A stretch of DNA of 64,000 bases from Jiangella alkaliphila. GTDB lineage: Bacteria; Actinomycetota; Actinomycetes; Jiangellales; Jiangellaceae. A program made the position numbers and the translations under genes. Shown here one piece after another: positions 25,017 to 33,461 of the stretch. The notes below the pieces were generated by a model. The model was not told the origin of the DNA and did not search any database. It saw only the letters and a list, made by a program, of their open reading frames with translations. Within the stretch, counting starts at the first letter, position 1; each line of letters begins with the position of its first letter. Where the stretch lies: contig NZ_LT629791.1 in the NCBI RefSeq assembly GCF_900105925.1, positions 310,001 through 374,000 of the forward strand, given 5' to 3'.

Positions 25017-26066
25017 GTGACCGCGGTACGCGCGGAAGGACTGTTCAAGGTCTTCGGCCGAGACGCCGACGACGCCGTTCAACGGCTCCGAGCCGGCGCC
25101 GGCCGCGCTGACGTCGTCGCGCAGGGTGCGACCCCGGCGGTGATCGACGCGAGCTTCGAGGTCCAGCCGGGCGAGATCTTCGTCGTCATGGGACTCTCCG
25201 GCTCGGGCAAATCGACGCTGATCAGGATGCTCAACGGCCTGCTCGAACCGACAGCCGGCCAGGTCCACGTCGACGGCGTCGACCTCTCCGGCATCGACGC
25301 GGCCGAGCTGCGCCGGCTGCGGCAGCAGAAGATCAGCATGGTCTTCCAGCACTTCGCCCTGCTCCCGCACCGCACCGTCGCCGAGAACGCGGCCTACGCG
25401 CTGGACGTCCAGGGCAGGTCGAAGGACGAGCAGCGGGCCGGCGCCGCCGAGGCGCTGGAACTGGTCGGCCTGAGCGGCTGGGAGGACCGCTATCCGGCCC
25501 AGCTGTCCGGCGGCATGAAGCAGCGGGTCGGGCTGGCCCGCGCGCTCGCCGCCGGCAGCGAGATCATGCTGATGGACGAGGCGTTCTCGGCGCTGGACCC
25601 GCTGATCCGCCGCGAGATGCAGGACCAGCTGCTGGAGCTGCAGGCGCGCCTGGGCAAGACGGTCGTCTTCATCACCCACGACCTCAACGAGGCCATGCGG
25701 CTCGGCGATCGCGTCGCGGTCATGCGCGACGGCCGGATCGTGCAGGTCGGGACCGCGGAAGAGGTGCTGCGCGACCCCGCCGACGACTACGTCGCCCGAT
25801 TCGTCGCCGACGTAGACCGCACGCGCGTGCTCACCGCGTCCAGCGTCATGGTGCCCGCGCCACTCGAGGCGAGCGCCGGCGACGTCACCTCCGTCCGCCC
25901 CGACACGCCGCTGGCCGAGCTGTTCGCGGCGTCGGCCGGGTCGGACCAGCCGCTCGCGGTGGTCGACGGCGACGGCCGGCAGCTGGGCGTCATCCCGCGG
26001 GTGACCCTGCTCGCCGCGATGGCCAGCCTGGCGGAGGCGCTGCCCGAGGCGGAGGTGGTCCGATGA
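25017..26066 (+). CDS. proV: Glycine betaine/proline ABC transporter ATP-binding protein
   Basis: A 349-residue ATPase from GTG 25017 (GGGGAGG upstream). Walker A GLSGSGKST, a Q-loop VFQHFALLPHRTV, signature [15 protein letters not shown], Walker B IMLMDEAFSALD, H-loop FITHDLNEAMRLGDR. The MDEAFSALDPLIR motif is characteristic of ProV/GbuA/OpuAA. The C-terminal ~80 residues have a short CBS-like region, which in this family senses ionic strength or c-di-AMP. It overlaps the permease gene (ATGA at 26063). It powers osmoprotectant uptake. Confidence 0.93.
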   Translation: MTAVRAEGLFKVFGRDADDAVQRLRAGAGRADVVAQGATPAVIDASFEVQPGEIFVVMGLSGSGKSTLIRMLNGLLEPTAGQVHVDGVDLSGIDAAELRRLRQQKISMVFQHFALLPHRTVAENAAYALDVQGRSKDEQRAGAAEALELVGLSGWEDRYPAQLSGGMKQRVGLARALAAGSEIMLMDEAFSALDPLIRREMQDQLLELQARLGKTVVFITHDLNEAMRLGDRVAVMRDGRIVQVGTAEEVLRDPADDYVARFVADVDRTRVLTASSVMVPAPLEASAGDVTSVRPDTPLAELFAASAGSDQPLAVVDGDGRQLGVIPRVTLLAAMASLAEALPEAEVVR

Positions 26067-26938
26067 GCGAGTCCTTCGACCCGCTGGACCCGCGCCTTGA
26101 GGTCGGCACCTGGATCTCCGACGCGTTCGACTGGTTCACCGAGACCTTCCAGCCGGTCCTCGACGTCATCGGCTCCGTGCTCGAGGGCGCCTACAACGGG
26201 GTCTTCGACGTGCTCAGCGCGCCGCCGTTCCTCGTCATGATCGCGCTGTTCGCCGGACTCGGCTGGCTGGTGCGGTCGTGGCGGTTCGCCGTCGTCACCG
26301 TCGTCGGCTTCTATCTCGTCGCGGCGATGGACCGCTGGGACGGCGCCATGCAGACGCTGTCGCTGGTGCTGGTGGCCGCGTTCATCGCGACGGCGATCGC
26401 GGTGCCGCTGGGCATCTGGGCGGCGCGGTCGCAGCCGGTGAGCAACGTGCTGCGGCCGGTGCTCGACTTCATGCAGACGATGCCGCCCATGGTGTACCTG
26501 ATCCCGACGCTGGGCGCGTTCGGCATCGGCGTCGTCCCCGGGATGATCTCGACGATCGTGTTCGCGATGCCGCCGGGCGTCCGGTTCACCGAGCTGGCGA
26601 TCAGGCAGGTCGACACCGAGGTGGTGGAGGCCGGCCAGGCGTTCGGGTCGTCGCCGGCGCGGATCCTGCGGCAGATCCAGCTGCCGCTGGCGCTGCCCAC
26701 GATCATGGCCGGGATCAACCAGGTCATCATGCTGTCGCTGTCGATGGTGGTCCTCGCGGCCATGGTCGGCGCGGCCGGACTGGGTCTGGACGTGGTGTCC
26801 GGCCTGCAGTCGCTCAACGTGGGCCGCGGCGTAGAGGCCGGTCTGGCCGTCGTCGTGCTGGCCATCTATCTGGACCGCGTGGTCTCGGCCCTGGCCGACC
26901 GCGCCCCGGTCGTCCGGGCGTCGAGAGTGCGCGCCTGA
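26063..26938 (+). CDS. proW: Glycine betaine/proline ABC transporter permease
   Basis: A 291-residue permease. The N-terminal soluble part (DAFDWFTETFQPVLDVIGSVLEGAYNGVFDVLSAPP) precedes the TM bundle, as in ProW/GbuB. Hallmarks are PVLDFMQTMPPMVYLIPTLGAFGIGVVPGMISTIVFAMPPGVRFTELAIRQV and the EAA loop EAGQAFGSSPARILRQIQLPLALPTIMAGINQ. It overlaps the ATPase by 4 bp and is 63 bp before the binding protein. Confidence 0.94.
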   Translation: MSESFDPLDPRLEVGTWISDAFDWFTETFQPVLDVIGSVLEGAYNGVFDVLSAPPFLVMIALFAGLGWLVRSWRFAVVTVVGFYLVAAMDRWDGAMQTLSLVLVAAFIATAIAVPLGIWAARSQPVSNVLRPVLDFMQTMPPMVYLIPTLGAFGIGVVPGMISTIVFAMPPGVRFTELAIRQVDTEVVEAGQAFGSSPARILRQIQLPLALPTIMAGINQVIMLSLSMVVLAAMVGAAGLGLDVVSGLQSLNVGRGVEAGLAVVVLAIYLDRVVSALADRAPVVRASRVRA

Positions 26939-27001
26939 ACGTCGCTTCACGAGTAGGTCCTCGAACCCAGAGTGCCTGGTAGTCGAATACAGAGGAGAAA
27001 C

Positions 27002-28030
27002 ATGCGCAAGTCCACCCTCACCCTCCTGGCCGGTCTGGCCGCGAGCGGTCTGGTCCTCGCCGGTTGCGGCGACGACGACAACGGCGGCGGCTCGGCTGAC
27101 GGCGAATCCAGCGGGTCCGGCGGGTCCGGCGGCGGTGCCGAGGTGCAGACCATCGGCGACGTCGACAGCGCCGCCTGCGACCCGGCCGACGGCGACGCCG
27201 AGCTCCCCGACGCCGAGGGCACCGGCGACGACGAGACGGCGCTGACCATCGGCGTGTTCAGCGGCTGGGACGAGAACTACGTCGTGGCCGAGCTGGCGAA
27301 GGTCGCGCTCGAGGAGCAGGGCTACACCGTCGAGTTCGAGGAGCTGGAAGCCGGTCCCGCCTACACCGGCGCCGCCCAGGGCGACATCGACGTCGTCATG
27401 GACGCCTGGCTGCCCAACACGCACGCCTCCTACATCGAGCAGTTCGGTGACGACCTCGAGGACGTCGGCTGCTGGTTCGACGAGGGCTTCCTGACGATCG
27501 CCGTCAACGCCGACTCGCCGGCCCAGTCCCTCGCCGACCTGGGCGACCAGGCCGACGCGTACGGCAACCGGCTGGTCGGCATCGAGCCCGGCGCCGGGCT
27601 GACCACCACGACGCAGGACGAGGTCATCCCCACGTACGGCCTGGAGGACTGGGACTTCCCGACGTCGTCGTCGCCGGCCATGCTCGCCGAGCTGGACAGC
27701 GCGATGGCCGCGGGCGACGACATCGCCGTCACGCTGTGGCACCCGCACTGGGCGTACGCGGCCTACGACATCCGCGACCTGGAGGACCCGGAGGGCGCGC
27801 TCGGCGAGGCCGAGCGGCTCTACAGCCTCGGTCGTCCGGGCTTCCACGAGGAGTTCCCGAACGCCGCCCAGCTGATCCGCAACCTCTACCTCTCCAACGA
27901 GCAGCTGCTGGAGATCGAGGACCTCATGGTCGTGCAGAACAACCGCGAGGACAACGCCGGCGCCGTCTCCCAGTGGCTGGACGCGAACCCGGACTTCGTC
28001 ACCAACTGGCGGGCCGGCACGCTGACCTGA
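27002..28030 (+). CDS. proX: Glycine betaine ABC transporter substrate-binding lipoprotein
   Basis: A 342-residue OpuAC-type binding protein from ATG 27002 (GAGGAG four nt upstream). The signal ends in the lipobox LAGC, followed by a Gly/Ser-rich acidic linker. The ligand pocket of this family uses Trp/Tyr boxes; here SGWDENYVVAELAKVALEEQGYTVEF, MDAWLPNTHASYIEQF, and TLWHPHWAYAAYDIRDLEDP supply candidate aromatic residues for caging a quaternary amine. Last gene of the operon; the MMPL gene converges 6 bp later. Confidence 0.92.
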   Translation: MRKSTLTLLAGLAASGLVLAGCGDDDNGGGSADGESSGSGGSGGGAEVQTIGDVDSAACDPADGDAELPDAEGTGDDETALTIGVFSGWDENYVVAELAKVALEEQGYTVEFEELEAGPAYTGAAQGDIDVVMDAWLPNTHASYIEQFGDDLEDVGCWFDEGFLTIAVNADSPAQSLADLGDQADAYGNRLVGIEPGAGLTTTTQDEVIPTYGLEDWDFPTSSSPAMLAELDSAMAAGDDIAVTLWHPHWAYAAYDIRDLEDPEGALGEAERLYSLGRPGFHEEFPNAAQLIRNLYLSNEQLLEIEDLMVVQNNREDNAGAVSQWLDANPDFVTNWRAGTLT

Positions 28031-28036
28031 CGGCCG

Positions 28037-30187
28037 TCACGTCGCGGTCCGGACCGGACGGGGTTCCGGCTCCGCCGCGGCGGGCCGGGACGGCGCGACG
28101 CGCAGCAGCCGCGCCGTCCAGTCCGGCAGGTACCAGTTCCACGTCCCGAACAGCGACACCAGCGCCGGCGTGAGCAGCGACCGGATGATCGTCGCGTCGA
28201 GCAGGATGCCGAAGCCGAGCCCGGTCGCCATGACCTTGAGGTCGGTGGCCGGGCTGGCGGCCAGGGCGGCGAAGGCCAAGAACAGGATCAACGCCGCGCT
28301 GGTCACGAGCCGCCCGGTGCGCCCGATCCCCTGGACGACCGCCTGGTCGGTGGAGCCGGTGGCCTCGTACTCCTCTCTGATCCGGGCCAGGATGAACACC
28401 TCGTAGTCCATCGACAGCCCGTACAGGAACGCGAAGATCAGCAGCGGCACCCAGAACGTGATCGCGCCGGTCTCCGGGATGCCGAACACGGCGTCCGACC
28501 CGTAGCCGTACTGCCAGAACAGCACCACCAGGCCGTACGCGGCGCCGAGCGAGAGCAGGTTCAGCAGCACCGCCTTCAACGGCAGCAGCAGCGACCGGAA
28601 CGCCCGCACCAGCAGCACGTACGTGAGCAGCGCGATCAGCGCGAGCATCAGCAGGAAGTTGCCGTAGACGGCGTCCATGAAGTCCAGCTGCACGGCGCCG
28701 ACGCCGGACACGCCGAGCACGCCGTCGAGGTCGCCGGCCCGTTCGGCCACCCGGTCGACGACGTCGACGCTGGTGGAGTCGACGGTCTCGGCGTCGGGGA
28801 TCAGCGCGATGACGGTCTCGCCGTCGCGGTTGCTCGCCTCGTCCGTCGGCACCAGCGCCCGGTCGATGCCGTCGACCCGCGCCAGCTCGCCGGCCACCGC
28901 CTCGGCCTCGCCGGAGGACACCAGCACCTCGACCGGGGTCAGGTGACCCGGCACGACGCCGCCGTCGGTCAACTGGTGCAGCGCCTCGTACGCCGGTCCG
29001 TTCTGGGCCAGCGACTCCGTGGACGCGAGTCCGATCCGCAGCCCGAAGAACGCCCCGACCAGCGCGGCGAGGATGGCGACCGAGGCGCCGGCCGCCGCCC
29101 ACCGCGCCCGGACCACCCGGGTCGCCCAGGCGGTCCACGCCCGGCTCGCGGTGCGCTCGCGGCGCACCCGGGGCCAGTCCACCCGTGGGCCGATCCCGCC
29201 CAGCAGGGCGGGCGTCAGGCTCAGCGTCGCGGCGACGCTGGCCAGCGGGATCAGCGCACCGGCGATGCCGACGCTGCGCATGAACGGCACCGGCAGCACC
29301 AGCAGCGAGATCAGCCCGATCGCCACCGTCCCGCCGCTGACCAGCACGGCCCGCCCGGCGGTCTGCATCGCCACCCGCACCGCGTCGTGGTTGTCGCGGC
29401 CGTGGTGGCGCTCCTCCCGCCACCGGGTCACCAGCAGCAGCGAGTAGTCGATCGCCACGCCCAGCCCGATCAGCGCGATCAGGAACGACACCAGCGCGGA
29501 GAACTCGCCGAGGTAGGTCAACCCCAGCAGCAGCACGAACGTCGCCAGGATCGACGCGGCCGCCACCACCAACGGCAGGAAGGCCAGCAGCGAGGCGAAC
29601 ACGAACGCCAGCACCGCCAGCGCGCCGACCGAGCCGACCAGCACCTCCGCCAGGACGCCCCAGCCCTCCTCCTCCTCCGAGCCGGCGGCGAGCGCGTCGT
29701 AGCCCGTGACGCCGACGGACGCACCGGCGGGCGCGGCGGCCTCCAGCGCAGCCCTGATCTGCTCGGTCGGCAGCCCCGTCGCCGACTCGTCCCACCGCCA
29801 GAACAGCAGCGCGAACGACGTCCGGCCGTCCTCGGTCAGGAACGCGTCGTCGCCGGTGTTGCCGGCATGCAGCAGCCGCACGTCCGGGAGCGCCCGCCCC
29901 ACCTCGTCGAACGCGGCCGCGGAGCCTTCCGCGCCGTCAGCGGCGTCCGCGCCGTCCGGGGCGGTGAACGACACCAGGTACGGCGCCGTGCTGCCGCCGC
30001 TGCCGAACCGCTCTTCGATCCGCTCGGCGGTCTCGGCGCCGGGCTCACCGGGCAGCGAGAAGTCGGTGGTCAGCCGTTCGTTGGCCGGCCCGGACGCCAT
30101 GGCGCCCGCGACCAGGACCAGCGCCCAGAACGCCACGACCCACCGGCGATGTGCCAGCACGAACTCAGCCCATCGACGCATCATCAT
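28037..30187 (-). CDS. MMPL family RND-type transporter
   Basis: A ~716-residue inner-membrane exporter. The start is one of three consecutive ATGs (30187, 30184, 30181); the frame upstream of them is not conserved-looking. It has two repeats, each a TM followed by an extracellular loop and five TMs: first RRWVVAFWALVLVAGAM with the loop RLTTDFSLPGEPGAETAERIEERFG; GLGVAIDYSLLLVTRWREE is the MMPL Asp-Tyr motif, repeated as GLSMDYEVFILARIREEY. It belongs to the YdfJ/MmpL branch that exports lipids or hydrophobic compounds. It is divergent from the ECF sigma gene, which may control it. Confidence 0.92.
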   Translation of the reverse strand: MMMRRWAEFVLAHRRWVVAFWALVLVAGAMASGPANERLTTDFSLPGEPGAETAERIEERFGSGGSTAPYLVSFTAPDGADAADGAEGSAAAFDEVGRALPDVRLLHAGNTGDDAFLTEDGRTSFALLFWRWDESATGLPTEQIRAALEAAAPAGASVGVTGYDALAAGSEEEEGWGVLAEVLVGSVGALAVLAFVFASLLAFLPLVVAAASILATFVLLLGLTYLGEFSALVSFLIALIGLGVAIDYSLLLVTRWREERHHGRDNHDAVRVAMQTAGRAVLVSGGTVAIGLISLLVLPVPFMRSVGIAGALIPLASVAATLSLTPALLGGIGPRVDWPRVRRERTASRAWTAWATRVVRARWAAAGASVAILAALVGAFFGLRIGLASTESLAQNGPAYEALHQLTDGGVVPGHLTPVEVLVSSGEAEAVAGELARVDGIDRALVPTDEASNRDGETVIALIPDAETVDSTSVDVVDRVAERAGDLDGVLGVSGVGAVQLDFMDAVYGNFLLMLALIALLTYVLLVRAFRSLLLPLKAVLLNLLSLGAAYGLVVLFWQYGYGSDAVFGIPETGAITFWVPLLIFAFLYGLSMDYEVFILARIREEYEATGSTDQAVVQGIGRTGRLVTSAALILFLAFAALAASPATDLKVMATGLGFGILLDATIIRSLLTPALVSLFGTWNWYLPDWTARLLRVAPSRPAAAEPEPRPVRTAT

Positions 30188-30230
30188 CACATCCGTCCAG
30201 ATCCGCTTGTCACACCTGCCGCCTTTCATT

Positions 30231-30246
30231 CGTCAGCGCACTGACG
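30231..30246. promoter_or_regulatory. Inverted repeat between MMPL and ECF sigma genes
   Basis: CGTCAG-CGCA-CTGACG lies in the 83-bp divergent gap, 25 bp from the sigma start codon. It could be an operator for one or both genes. Confidence 0.45.
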
Positions 30247-30270
30247 GACCGCGACGAAGGAATGTGACCG

Positions 30271-31185
30271 ATGGGCGAGGACGACTGGCTGGCAGGACAG
30301 TTCGAGAGCCACCGCACGCACCTGCGCGCCGTGGCCTTCCGGATGCTGGGTTCGACGAGCGAGGCCGAGGACGCCGTTCAGGAGTCGTGGCTGCGGGTGG
30401 CCCGCGCCGGGACCAACGGCGTCGACAACCTGGGCGGCTGGCTGACCACCGTGGTCGCCCGGGTCTGCCTGGACATGCTGCGGTCGCGGACGGCGCGCCG
30501 CGAGCAGCCGCTGACGACGGAGCCGCCAGGCCCGGCCGCCGCGGTGAACGGGGTCGATCCGGAACGCGAGGTGCTGCTGGCCGACGCGGTCGGCCCGGCG
30601 TTGCTGGTGGTGCTGGACACGCTGGCGCCGACCGAGCGGCTGGCGTTCGTCCTGCACGACCTGTTCGCCGTCCCGTTCGACGAGATCGCGCCGCTGGTCG
30701 GCCGCTCGCCGACGGCCGCCCGGCAGCTGGCCAGCCGGGCCCGGCGGCGGGTGCAGGGTGTGGGCGCGGCGACGCGGCCGCCGGACGCGGACGACGTCCG
30801 GCGGCAGCGTCTCGTGCTCGACGCGTTCACGGCGGCGTCGCGCCAGGGCGACTTCGAGGCGCTGCTCGCGGTGCTGGACCCGGACGTCGTCATGCGGGCG
30901 GACGACGTCGCCGTCGACCTCTCCCTCGCCGCCAGGTCCCGCGGCGCCGCGCCCCTGGGCAGCCTGATGCATGGGCCGCAGGCGGTCGCGGACGTGTTCC
31001 TGAACCGGGCGCGGAGCACTCAGCGAGCGCTGATCGACGGCGCGATCGGCCTGGTCTGGACGGCGGGCGGCCGGCCGCGCGGCGTCTTCCCGTTCTCCGT
31101 CGCGGACGGCTTGGTGGTCGAGATCGACATCGTCATGGACCCGGACCGGATCAGCGAGTTCGACATCCGGCTGATCGACGACTGA
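30271..31185 (+). CDS. ECF sigma factor with SnoaL-like C-terminal domain (SigJ/ECF41-like)
   Basis: A 304-residue protein. Sigma-2 is LRAVAFRMLGSTSEAEDAVQESWLR with GWLTTVVARVCLDMLRSR; sigma-4 is LAPTERLAFVLHDLFAVPFDEIAPLVGRSPTAARQLASRARRRV. From ~residue 180 a SnoaL/NTF2-like domain follows (LDAFTAASRQGDFEALLAVLDPDVVMRAD). In ECF41-type factors this extension replaces an anti-sigma factor and regulates activity directly. It is divergent from the MMPL exporter and 28 bp upstream of the RelA/SpoT-like gene, so it may be cotranscribed with that unit. Confidence 0.9.
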   Translation: MGEDDWLAGQFESHRTHLRAVAFRMLGSTSEAEDAVQESWLRVARAGTNGVDNLGGWLTTVVARVCLDMLRSRTARREQPLTTEPPGPAAAVNGVDPEREVLLADAVGPALLVVLDTLAPTERLAFVLHDLFAVPFDEIAPLVGRSPTAARQLASRARRRVQGVGAATRPPDADDVRRQRLVLDAFTAASRQGDFEALLAVLDPDVVMRADDVAVDLSLAARSRGAAPLGSLMHGPQAVADVFLNRARSTQRALIDGAIGLVWTAGGRPRGVFPFSVADGLVVEIDIVMDPDRISEFDIRLIDD

Positions 31186-31213
31186 CTGTTCGCGTCGTGA
31201 GACGCTGGAGCGC

Positions 31214-32518
31214 ATGCCGGGCGGCGAGAGCGACAGCCAGCGGCCCATCGCGGACGGCGTCGACGGGCTGAGCGAGCTGCACGACCGCGAGGTCCCGGCG
31301 GCCGTCGGCGAGGTCGCGGAGCACGTCCGCGCCGAGCTGGCCGAGCTGCGGCGCCTGCTCGAGCAGGCCCGGGGCCACGTCGACCCGGCGATGCTGACCG
31401 CGCTCGACGACGCACACCGGCGGCTGCAGGACGACCTCCAGCGGCTCGGCGGCGACGTGTCCGGCGTGCTCTCGTCGGCCGCCGGCGAGCTGGAGGCGCT
31501 GCGCCGGCCCTCGCCGGGGGCTGCGGCGCCGGTGGCCGCGTCGCCTTCCGCGCCGCGGCGGCCGGTGGACGACGCCGTCGCGGCCGTTCGATCCGCGCTG
31601 GCCGGACCGCATCCGGACGTCGCCGCCCTGGTGGCCCGGCTGCTGGCCGACACCGCGCACTCGCTGGACCTGACCCGCGCGCTCCGCGACCCCGAGCGGC
31701 GGGGTGGCGCGCTGACGATCCTCGGCGAGCTGGCCGACGGACGCGCGCTGGCCGGCCGGAGCCTGGGCGACTACGTCGCGGCGCATCCCGGGCGCGGCCC
31801 GTTGTTCGCTCCGGTGCCCTCCGATGCGCTGGTCGCCTCGGACGGCCGGTCCCGCAAGGAGCTGTTCGTCGCCGCCGCCGTCCTCGCCGACCCCGGCCGC
31901 TGCGTCGGCGCCGACCCCACTGCGGAGCAGCTCGTGCTGCTCGACGACTACGTGCGCCGCCTGGTCGAGGAGGTCGAGCCACGTGTGTTCGCCGAACTGA
32001 GCTCGCTGGCCGCGGCTTACCCGGACGCGGCCGTCAGCTCGCGCGTCAAGGACCCGGACGGCCTCGTCGAGAAGGTCCGGCGGATGTCCGCCGGCGCGAA
32101 GAACCGCCCGGGCCGCGCCGGCTACCGCGTGGGCGACGTGCTCGACGCCGTGGGCGCGCGGATCACCGTCGCCGGCACCGCCGACCTCGCAGCGCTGGTT
32201 GGCGCCGTGGTGGAGCGCTTCGGCACCAGCGACGACGGCCGGGTACTGGACTGGGAGAACCGGTACACCGATCCGAAGCCGCACAACCCGGCCTACCGCG
32301 TGGTGCCGTTCATCCTGGTCGCGCGGGTCGGCGGGCTCGCGTACCCGTTCGAACTACAGTTGACCACGCAACGAGCCTCGATCGCCGCGGACCTCGAGCA
32401 CAACACCGTCTACAAGCCGTACGTACCCGTCAGCGACCAGGAGCGCGACCGCATCCGCGGCATGCAGGCCGAGGCGGCCGCGCTCGACCAGGACGAGACC
32501 AGGAACGGCGTTGACTGA
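31214..32518 (+). CDS. RelA/SpoT synthetase-domain protein with long N-terminal region (candidate alarmone-synthetase toxin)
   Basis: A 434-residue protein from ATG 31214 (GGAG close upstream). Residues ~15-98 are predicted coiled coil (AELRRLLEQARGHVDP..., DDLQRLGGDVSG); 100-118 is a Pro/Ala linker; 120-260 is helical. From ~265 the (p)ppGpp-synthetase-like core follows: SSRVKDPDGLVEKV with R277 and K279, DAVGARI with D311, ENRYTDPKPHNPAYR, and FELQLTTQRAS with the ExQ pair E380/Q382, then EHNTVYKP. This is the order seen in RelA/SpoT nucleotidyltransferases, although the usual GYR-x-x-H segment is divergent. No HD domain is in this protein; one is encoded two genes downstream. I infer it makes an alarmone or pyrophosphorylates another target. 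Confidence 0.72.
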   Translation: MPGGESDSQRPIADGVDGLSELHDREVPAAVGEVAEHVRAELAELRRLLEQARGHVDPAMLTALDDAHRRLQDDLQRLGGDVSGVLSSAAGELEALRRPSPGAAAPVAASPSAPRRPVDDAVAAVRSALAGPHPDVAALVARLLADTAHSLDLTRALRDPERRGGALTILGELADGRALAGRSLGDYVAAHPGRGPLFAPVPSDALVASDGRSRKELFVAAAVLADPGRCVGADPTAEQLVLLDDYVRRLVEEVEPRVFAELSSLAAAYPDAAVSSRVKDPDGLVEKVRRMSAGAKNRPGRAGYRVGDVLDAVGARITVAGTADLAALVGAVVERFGTSDDGRVLDWENRYTDPKPHNPAYRVVPFILVARVGGLAYPFELQLTTQRASIAADLEHNTVYKPYVPVSDQERDRIRGMQAEAAALDQDETRNGVD

Positions 32519-32774
32519 CATGAGCCATGCGTGGGTGTGGATCGGGCATCTGAGAACGATCGATGGCGACCTCGTCGCCACGTTCGCCATCGACGAGCGC
32601 CAGTATTCCGATGCCGACGCCGCGCAGGCCGCTCTCAACGCGGCCGCCGCCGAGCTGCGCCGTCGCCGCATCCCGCACGAGCTCGAACACGTCCGGGTCC
32701 GCCGCGACTCGCCGGCCGAGCCGCTGCCGAGCTGGGCGGAGTACCGCGCTTCGCTGCCCGACGCTCCCACATGA
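32511..32774 (+). CDS. Small protein between synthetase and hydrolase genes, unknown function
   Basis: 87 residues from TTG 32511 (AGGAA five nt upstream, 8-bp overlap with the synthetase) or 84 residues from ATG 32520. Sequence features: strand-rich WVWIGHLRTIDGDLVATFAIDERQYSD, then a helix DADAAQAALNAAAAELRRRRI and a polar C-terminus ending SWAEYRASL. It overlaps the HD hydrolase gene by ATGA. The placement between toxin-like and antitoxin-like genes, coupled on both sides, suggests a part in the same complex. No known family is recognised. Confidence 0.75.
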   Translation: MTDMSHAWVWIGHLRTIDGDLVATFAIDERQYSDADAAQAALNAAAAELRRRRIPHELEHVRVRRDSPAEPLPSWAEYRASLPDAPT

Positions 32775-33376
32775 GAACCTTCGGCACCTGGCTGACCTGG
32801 GACGACGCCAGCTCCGCACTGACCACACGGCTGACCGGGGCGGAGCTCGACCGGCTGGCCGACGCGTACGCGTTCGCCGCGGAACACCATGCCGGGCAGA
32901 CCCGGCCGGCCGGCGAGCCGTACACCCGGCACCTGCTGGAGGTGGCCGAGATCCTCGCCACTGAGTTGGACGTCACCGACACCGACCTGCTCGCCGCCGC
33001 GCTCCTCCACGACGTCGTCGAGGACACCCCGGCCACCTCCGCCGACGTCGCCGAGCGGTTCGGCCCGCGGGTCGCCACGCTCGTCGACGCCGTCACGAAG
33101 CCGCCGCCGGAGCCAGGCGAGGACGGCGCCGCCGTCCGGCTGCGCTACCTCGACCACCTGCGCGATCTGCCCGCCGACACGCTGCGGCTCAAGCTGGCCG
33201 ACCGATACAGCAACGTCCAGCGCCTGCACACCCACCCGCGGCCGGCGAAGCAGCGCGCCTACTACGCGGAGACCCGCCGCCACCTGGTCCCCCTCGCCGC
33301 CGTCGACCCGCGGATGGCCGCGCTGTTCGCCGACTGGGAGCGCGCCTACGCCCACCTCGCCGACACCCCGTCCTGA
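32771..33376 (+). CDS. SpoT-type HD-domain alarmone hydrolase (SAH-like, candidate antitoxin)
   Basis: A 201-residue single-domain HD hydrolase. It retains the SpoT/MESH1 motifs: EHHAGQTRPAGEPYTRHLLEVAEIL with the first metal His region (H39/H40) and Y51/H54, LLHDVVEDT with H80-D81 and E84-D85, and LKLADRYSNVQ with the late metal-binding Asp region. Such enzymes remove the 3' pyrophosphate from ppGpp or ppApp. All metal-binding motifs look intact. It overlaps the small gene upstream (ATGA at 32771). As a stand-alone hydrolase next to a synthetase-domain gene, it is best explained as neutralising the neighbour's product. Confidence 0.86.
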   Translation: MRTFGTWLTWDDASSALTTRLTGAELDRLADAYAFAAEHHAGQTRPAGEPYTRHLLEVAEILATELDVTDTDLLAAALLHDVVEDTPATSADVAERFGPRVATLVDAVTKPPPEPGEDGAAVRLRYLDHLRDLPADTLRLKLADRYSNVQRLHTHPRPAKQRAYYAETRRHLVPLAAVDPRMAALFADWERAYAHLADTPS

Positions 33377-33393
33377 GCCTGCCCACACTCGCG

Positions 33394-33442
33394 TGATCAT
33401 GTCCCCTGGCGGCGTCCCAGCGACCGCCAGCGGACATGATCA
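33394..33442. terminator. 49-bp near-perfect hairpin between convergent genes
   Basis: Arms TGATCATGTCC-C-CTGGCGG (33394-33412) and CCGCCAG-C-GGACATGATCA (33424-33442) pair along 18 of 19 positions around an 11-nt loop. It separates the HD hydrolase gene from the convergent FAD oxidase. It may be a bidirectional terminator; its unusual length also fits a dispersed palindromic repeat. Confidence 0.7.
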
Positions 33443-33461
33443 TGGTGGCGTCGGCCCGAAG

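Noticed and set aside
28037..30229. Start of the MMPL gene at 30229
   Set aside because: The first 14 residues overlap the inverted repeat/promoter zone and look non-native; the ATG triplet at 30187-30181 begins the conserved RRWAEFVLAHRRWV.
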